From Kouleothrix aurantiaca (GTDB lineage Bacteria; Chloroflexota; Chloroflexia; Chloroflexales; Roseiflexaceae), in NCBI GenBank assembly GCA_001399705.1, contig LJCR01000080.1, forward strand, positions 1-8,064: a stretch of DNA of 8,064 bases. Reading direction: 5' to 3'. Position numbers and translations under genes: made by a program. Below the pieces are notes generated by a model. It did no database searches. It was not told the origin of the DNA and worked only from the letters and a program-made list of their open reading frames with translations. The stretch's first letter is position 1. Each line of letters begins with the position of its first letter. This document shows positions 1-5,200 of the stretch, piece by piece.

Positions 1-810
1 GAAGGCAATGTCACGACGCTGGGGCGCGGCGGCGGCGATTATTCCGCCACCCTGATTGGCGCAGCGCTGGGCGCCGACGAAGTCTGCATCTGGACGGATG
101 TGAATGGCATCCTGACGGCTGACCCCAAGCTGGTGCCCGAGGCGCGCACGCTGCCCGAAATTTCGTATGCCGAGGCGGTTGACATCGCAACATTCGGCCC
201 CGAAATTTTGCATCCGCGCGCACTGACACCGTTGATCGAGCAGAATATTCCGCTGGCCATTCGCGATGTGTTGCGCCCGAGCCATCCTGGCACACGCATC
301 GTTGCGGAAGCTCAGCCCAGCGAACATGCAGCCCACACCATTATTTCGGCGGGCGGGCTGAGCCTGCTGGGCGTTGCTGCATCACCGGGCACAACTGGCG
401 GCTGGTCGCCCGAGCTGGCGGCACGCGCGTTGGCGCGGCTTTCGGATAGCGGTGTTGAAGTGCTGAATTTTGCCCAAAGCTTTAGCGAACGCAGCCTCAC
501 CGTAACGGTTCGCACCGTCGATGCAGCGTTTGCGCGTGAATGCTTGCGGGCAGCCTATCGCAGCGAGCATAGCGGTGCCGAAGGGCGCGACATCTCGTCG
601 GCGCTGCCGATCAGCCTGGTGGCGGTGATTAGCGCGGGCAGCAATAATGGCGGGCTGGCGCCGCAGATTCTGGCAACGCTCGGCCGCGTTGGCGCGCATG
701 TGCTGGCGTTTGCGCAGGGGGCCAGCTCGGCGCATGTGTCGTTTCTGCTGCCCGAGCCCGAAGTTGATGGCGTGGTGCGCGGCCTGCACCACGATTTACG
801 CCTGGGGTAA
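1..810 (+). CDS. Aspartokinase, C-terminal part (5'-truncated by window edge)
   Basis: Aspartokinase phosphorylates L-aspartate with ATP, the first step towards lysine, threonine and methionine, in the cytoplasm. The frame is open from base 1 and ends at TAA 808-810, giving the last 269 residues of a protein usually about 400-470 long. Visible motifs are TTLGRGGGDYSAT (nt 13-51), the kinase-fold segment WTDVNGILTADPKLVPEAR (about 91-147) and FGPEILHPRA (about 193-222), then a PGTRIV linker and two ACT modules (about nt 330-540 and 605-800). The second ends in the family-typical QG.SS (AFAQGASSAHVSF). It stops after the ACT pair, so it is monofunctional at this end and not fused to homoserine dehydrogenase. 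Several positions differ from the usual consensus: GGGD for GGSD, DPK for DPR, GPE for GAK, and SSA for SSE in ACT2. The family is clear; which isozyme (lysC, thrA-like or other) is not. Confidence 0.93.
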   Translation, partial: EGNVTTLGRGGGDYSATLIGAALGADEVCIWTDVNGILTADPKLVPEARTLPEISYAEAVDIATFGPEILHPRALTPLIEQNIPLAIRDVLRPSHPGTRIVAEAQPSEHAAHTIISAGGLSLLGVAASPGTTGGWSPELAARALARLSDSGVEVLNFAQSFSERSLTVTVRTVDAAFARECLRAAYRSEHSGAEGRDISSALPISLVAVISAGSNNGGLAPQILATLGRVGAHVLAFAQGASSAHVSFLLPEPEVDGVVRGLHHDLRLG

Positions 811-812
811 GC

Positions 813-1830
813 CTAGCGCCGATGGGCGTGCGGATCTTCTTCAAAGCCCAGCTCTTCTGCGACAATATACAGCGGTCGGCGCTTCACCTCGTCGTAGATG
901 CGGCCGAGATATTCGCCAATAATGCCGAGGAAAATGAGCTGGACGCTGCCGAGAAACAGCACCATCACCAGTGTGGTGGCCTGGCCGTAGAAGAAATCGG
1001 GGAAGAAGGCGCGCAGCAGCAACACCGCGAGCAAAAACACCATGCTCACCACCGCCACGAAAAAGCCGAAATACGTGGCAAGCTGAAGCGGCAGGTACGA
1101 GAAGCTGGTAATGCCGTCGAGCGCGAGGCGCAGCATTTTGCGCAGCGGGAATTTTGTTTCGCCGGCCCGCCGGGCATCGCGCTCGTACGTAATGCCGGTT
1201 TGCTTGTAGCCGACCCACACCGACATACCGCGCATAAAGCGATTGTACTCGCGCATCGTGACGATCGCATCGACAACTTTGCGATCCATCAGGCGAAACT
1301 CGCCGGTGTCGACCGGAATATTGATGCTTGTGATTTTGTCGATCAGCCGGTAGAACGCTGAAGCGGTGAACTTCTTGAACCACGTTTCCCCGGCGCGCTC
1401 GGCGCGCTGTGCATACACCAGCTGGTAGCCCTCGCGCCATTTTTCAATCAGGCGCAGCACCACCTCAGGCGGGTCTTGCAAATCGGTATCCATCACCACA
1501 ATTGCCTGCCCGCGCGCATGGTCAAGGCCAGCCGTCAAGGCAGCCTGCATGCCAAAATTCCGCGAAAAGTTGATCACCTTGATGCGTGAATCTTGCGCGT
1601 TGAGGCGGCGCAGAATCTCGGGCGACTGATCGCGCGAGCCATCGTTCACAAGCACAAGCTCGAACGGTTGGCCAAGCGTTTCGAGCACTTCAACCGTGCG
1701 CTTGCAAAAGGCTTCGAGTAAAGCTTCTTCAATTATATACAGGCCCAACGATTGAGATGACTGGGCTGGTGCGATCGCGCGCTGCTTCATAGCGCGTCGC
1801 AGACTGTGGCATAGGATCAACGATCTGCAT
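813..1830 (-). CDS. GT2-family polyprenyl-phosphate glycosyltransferase (GtrB/DPM1-like), frame interrupted by a single-base frameshift
   Basis: Enzymes of this family move a sugar from a nucleotide donor to a polyprenyl phosphate at the inner face of the membrane, for cell-envelope or protein glycosylation. With the extra base at 1731 ignored, the protein is 338 aa. It starts at ATG 1830-1828, 9-14 nt downstream of AAGGGA, with [10 protein letters not shown], and reaches ISIVGPVYN (residues 25-33) before the shift and EEALLEAF after it. Further motifs follow in family order: [11 protein letters not shown], the acidic metal-binding [41 protein letters not shown] and [10 protein letters not shown]. 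Two membrane helices come next ([20 protein letters not shown] and [20 protein letters not shown]), then a short cytosolic tail and TAG 815-813. As sequenced, the upstream frame stops at TGA 1731-1729. The downstream frame alone could start at TTG 1820 or ATG 1790, but would lack the first Rossmann strand. It is either a recent pseudogene or a sequence error. It converges on the aspartokinase with a 2-nt gap. The sugar and acceptor cannot be told. Confidence 0.88.
1729..1735 (-). other. Frameshift site in the glycosyltransferase (one extra base, near 1731)
   Basis: Read on the minus strand, 1740-1722 is gta tat aat t gaa gaa gct. The upstream frame gives V-Y-N then TGA. Skipping the single t at 1731 gives V-Y-N-E-E-A, the canonical PVYNEE motif of GT2 enzymes. 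Both sides therefore match the family exactly, and the lesion is placed to within a base or two. No homopolymer longer than two bases is present here, so a simple homopolymer miscall is not an obvious cause. Confidence 0.85.
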
Positions 1831-1874
1831 GGACTGCTTCCCTTGTGATGGCTTGCTTGCCCGATAGCTGCAAT

Positions 1875-1883
1875 ATTGTACCA
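1875..1883 (-). promoter_or_regulatory. Candidate extended -10 promoter for the glycosyltransferase
   Basis: On the minus strand 1883-1875 reads TGGTACAAT, an extended -10 (TGn followed by a hexamer matching TATAAT at 5 of 6). No good -35 lies 16-18 nt upstream, which is tolerable for extended -10 promoters. Transcription would begin near 1868, leaving a leader of roughly 38 nt before ATG 1830. This rests on the general housekeeping-sigma consensus; the organism's own consensus is unknown. Confidence 0.4.
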
Positions 1884-1911
1884 TACCTCGTTCTGTGGCT
1901 CTCTTGTGCGT

Positions 1912-1929
1912 AGCGCTAGCAGCAGCGCT
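1912..1929. repeat. AGCGCT-N6-AGCGCT inverted/direct repeat, possible operator
   Basis: Two copies of the palindrome AGCGCT (1912-1917 and 1924-1929) flank AGCAGC, so they are at once direct and inverted repeats with centres 12 nt apart. The element lies about 45-60 nt upstream of the inferred glycosyltransferase transcription start, where a regulator could bind. A six-base palindrome is short enough for chance to be a real possibility. Confidence 0.3.
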
Positions 1930-2025
1930 GATTGCTAAACGTACGATGTTCCGATGCCATATAGATCGTTTTAAATTCCTGCTGTGCGTTATGATACGTC
2001 GGCTAGGCGGAGTTTCTCTGCTCCC

Positions 2026-2058
2026 TTGACAACGAATGAAGCGGACCATTTGTATTGT
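2026..2058 (+). promoter_or_regulatory. Candidate promoter for the surface-protein gene (consensus -35, weak -10)
   Basis: TTGACA at 2026-2031 matches the -35 consensus perfectly. At the normal 17-18 nt spacing the -10 is poor (TTGTAT at 2050-2055, 3 of 6). TATTGT at 2053-2058 matches 4 of 6 but at a spacing of 21. Start of transcription near 2065 would give a leader of about 125 nt. The call depends almost wholly on the -35 box. Confidence 0.25.
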
Positions 2059-2095
2059 AATCCTCTTTGCCTTATCAAAAAGAAAAAACCGCTTC
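2038..2095. repeat. 7-bp inverted repeat GAAGCGG / CCGCTTC in the upstream region of the surface-protein gene
   Basis: GAAGCGG at 2038-2044 is perfectly complementary to CCGCTTC at 2089-2095, with 44 nt between them that include an A-rich block (2077-2088). It overlaps the candidate promoter spacer and the predicted start of the leader. It could be a pair of operator half-sites or a long-range leader stem. The pairing does not extend past 7 bp, so it may be chance. Confidence 0.25.
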
Positions 2096-2181
2096 TTCGA
2101 TAGTATGACAACGTTTACGGATGATCAGAAAAAAGCCGCATAGCCGCCAAGCAACGTTCTGCCATGACATCGTACAACGCT

Positions 2182-2187
2182 GGAGGA
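2182..2187 (+). promoter_or_regulatory. Ribosome binding site deciding the surface-protein start
   Basis: GGAGGA lies just upstream of ATG 2191, with 4 nt between GGAGG and the start codon, slightly short but usable. The other in-frame ATGs, 2164 (27 nt upstream) and 2221 (residue 11), have no comparable purine motif. An in-frame stop at 2122-2124 rules out starts further upstream. Confidence 0.7.
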
Positions 2188-2190
2188 TCT

Positions 2191-2286
2191 ATGTCGCTGT
2201 CGCACCAGGCCAATCGCTTGATGATTGGCATTTTGCTTCTCGCCTGCATTGCACCGTGTTTACCCGCAAGCACCTCGCAGGCGGCT
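2191..2286 (+). other. Signal peptide region of the surface protein
   Basis: Residues 1-32 show a short N-region with R9, a hydrophobic stretch running L10-MIGILLLACIAPCL, and small residues before a possible signal peptidase I site (SQA before APQD). An alternative is lipoprotein processing: LLAC at residues 16-19 fits a loose lipobox, but only about nine hydrophobic residues precede that cysteine and a second cysteine follows at 23. The secreted, non-lipid form is preferred. Confidence 0.7.
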
Positions 2287-5200
2287 CCGCAGGATGGCGA
2301 TCTGCGTATTACGCCAATCACTGCATACAATCTTGTTGTCGACTCCAACGTCGAATCACCATCGACATATGCGCCCGAGGCGGCGACGCTGGGCGCGCAG
2401 TTCTGCAACGATGGAACGAATGACCTGACCGATGTTTTCGCCTATATCGGCAACTTCGACCCGAACAACGACAGCAACCCGGCCGACAGCACCCCCGGCG
2501 TCTACCCTTCCCGCACACATACGGGCCTGGTTGGCACATTTTCGCTCCAGCACGAGGGCGGTAGCGCCGGCAATGCCGATGCAACGCGCTATGTTGGTAC
2601 GATCCCGGCCGGCAAGTGCGTGACGCAATACTGGCTGGTAAGCTACCCGCGCCTCGATGGCGCAGGCCACACCGTCACCGGGGGCATCAAGCCCGATGAT
2701 GATCTGTGGCTGAACTACGACATGTGGGCCAGCGCAAACGATGCGGGCACATCGCGGCGCGCCGATATCACACGCCGCGTCACCATGCGCAACGAGATCT
2801 CTGCGGCGGCAAACAAAATCTGGCCGAATGGCGACAACAAAGTGCCCGATGCCTATAAACAGGCCATCGCCGAAGCATTCGGCTGGGACACCTTCACGCC
2901 CAGCGGTGGAACCGACGCCTACCCGGGCGAAACGGTGACGACGCAGGGTATCTGGTACGATCTGGGGAATGTCGGCGCTGGTTTCGACAACGACGGCGAC
3001 CTGCTGCCCGATCGCAACGCATGGCTCCAGCCGATCGGTGATCCAAAGGCTTATGACCCCGGCTGCTTCCGGCTTGTGCGCACCTATGGCATTATCATCG
3101 TCAAGCTCGTCGGCGGCGGCGAAAAACTCATTCCCTTCCTCAACCAGCTCTACTTCGAGCACCTCCCCGATAACACCGGCGTGGTTGGCCTGGTGTTTTA
3201 CGAGTATGCTGCCCTGAATGGTGCGTGTACCGCGGGCATTTCGCCCTATCAGGAGGTCGCCTCGGGCTTTGATAACGAGAAATTCAACGGAGATTATGGC
3301 ATTGCGCTGCCGCCGCTGCAAAGTCGCCAGCCATCGGTCGTGCTCGACAAGACCGTCAGCCAGACGCAAATTAGCTCGCTCCCCACGAACCTGACCTTTA
3401 CAGTTGCCTACACGAACACAGGTACTGCCGAAGCTGGGAACACCACCTACGGCGTGCCATTGGTTGTTCGCGATAGTGTGCCCGCCGGCACGACCTACGT
3501 TGCCGGCAGCGCCGCCGCTGCTAATGTGTTGCCGGCTGGCGTTTCGGGCTATACCATTCTTTTTTCGACCAACGGCGGCAGCTCGTGGAGCACGACCGAA
3601 CCTGCCACTGCCAGCACTGTAACCGACATTCAATGGTGGCTGCGCGATGCCTTGCCGGCTGGCAGCCACGGCAGCGTCAGCTTCCAGGTAACGGTGCCTT
3701 CTACCTATGCGCGCCCAATCGTGCCTAATACTGCCGGCCTAAGCTTTGGCAGCGCCGCAACTTTTGCTGAAGACAGCACAACGAGCTTGATGCGCGGAAA
3801 TAATACGCTCAGCGGCACAGTTTTTTACGATAATGGCACGGGTGGCGGTGCCTATGGCAATGGTGTGAAGGATGGCAGCGAAGCGGCGCTCGCGAACGTC
3901 AAAGTTTCACTGTACCTCGACCTTGATGGCGATGGCGCGGGTGATATTCTGGTCAGCACCGCGCCCACAGCTGGCGCATATAGCTTCGCAAATCTGCCCG
4001 ACGGCACATATGTTGTCGATGTCGACACAGCCGACCCCGATATTCCCGCGGGCTACACGCACACCAATGACACCACGCGCATCGTTTCGCTCGACCCGCT
4101 GGGCGCATCCGCAAGCGCCGTTACGCAGTCGGGCATCGACTTTGGCTTTGCGCCGGCACTTACGCTTGACAAGCGCCTGCTTGGCAGCAGCCCGGTGTTC
4201 GAAGGCCAGACCGTCCAATATTCGATCGACCTGCGCAACCGTCTGCCCGGCAATGGCACAGCCACGCCCAGCGCATGCAGCTATACAGGCTGGGCGCAGG
4301 TCGAAGCTTCGCAAACCAGCGGATTGCCAACCAATCAGCATTTCACGGCTTCGGCAAGCGCGCTAGGGGCTACCGGGCCAGATGGCACATATAGCCACTC
4401 ACCATACACCAACTCGAAAGACTCGCTGGCGGGAACAAGCTTCTCAATTGGCACGCAAAATGGCACTATCACCAAGGTAGAAGCCGTATTCTCGATTTAC
4501 TTGAGTGGCAGCGTGACTGATGATAACGCGGTTGCTTCGCTGTTTTTCAATAACGATACAACTGCGCTCGGCACTACACCGATTACGCCGGCTCAGCTTA
4601 ACGCATTCGCTTCTGGTACTGCCAAGCAAGGATTGCTAAGCTGGGATGTTACGAGTTTGCGCTCGTGGGCATGGGCTGATTTCGCTGGCAATCTTGATCT
4701 GCAGTTTGATGCTACCAAACAAGGCGCGACCGACGGCCCGACGCTCTACCTCGACGCCTTAGGTTTTCGTGTAACAAGCAACCAAACCTGCTCGGCAGAG
4801 CCGTCAACTATCCTCAGCCCGGTGCCGCTCACCGATAGCTACGATTCTAGCCGCATGCAATTCGTGTCGGCGACGCCGGCGGTCGACAGCAGCGCGCCGG
4901 CAGGCACGCTGACCTGGAACGACGTTGGCCCGATCTACCCCGGCCAGACAAAAAGCGTTGTCGTGACCTTCAAAGCTCTGCAGCCGGCAAGCAACCCCGA
5001 AACTGTCAACAATACTGCCTCGTCAAACGGCGCAAAATTTACTGATGGCCACGCCGCCAACAGTGCCAGTGACACCGAGCCGGCTTCACTCATTCCAACC
5101 GGCTCGATTGCGGGCAAGCTGTGGAGCGAGGGCAGTGGCGGAACAAACGGCTGGGTTGGCACAACTGGCTATCAGAGTGGCATCGACCATTTTATTGCTG

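Larger units (their letters stand above)
1831..2190. other. Divergent intergenic region between the glycosyltransferase and the giant surface-protein gene
   Basis: This 360-nt stretch lies between two divergent starts and is visibly AT-richer than the flanking genes, with A-runs at 2077-2088 and 2129-2134. I see no convincing protein-coding frame in it. Short open frames either run antisense or lack a ribosome binding site. It should hold the promoters of both genes. Candidate elements are listed separately. I find no tRNA, no recognisable riboswitch, and no stem followed by a T-tract that would make a terminator. Confidence 0.7.

Noticed and set aside
811..830. Possible bidirectional terminator between the convergent aspartokinase and glycosyltransferase
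   Set aside because: Only a 4-bp stem (CGCC-GATG-GGCG) is present, inside the glycosyltransferase end, with no T-tract on either strand.
822..1361. Plus-strand open frame of 179 codons opposite the glycosyltransferase
   Set aside because: The His- and Glu-rich translation resembles no family and lies wholly antisense to well-conserved glycosyltransferase motifs.
1729..1740. Programmed +1 frameshift as explanation for the split glycosyltransferase
   Set aside because: A tRNA on AAU would have to re-pair with AUU, a poor match, and I see no Shine-Dalgarno-like stimulator or slippery codon. The family does not use recoding to my knowledge.
2356..3669. A 437-codon open frame on the minus strand inside the surface-protein gene
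   Set aside because: It is antisense to a frame with a clear signal peptide, ribosome binding site and known domains. Its translation has no recognisable domain, and such shadows are expected opposite GC-rich coding sequence.
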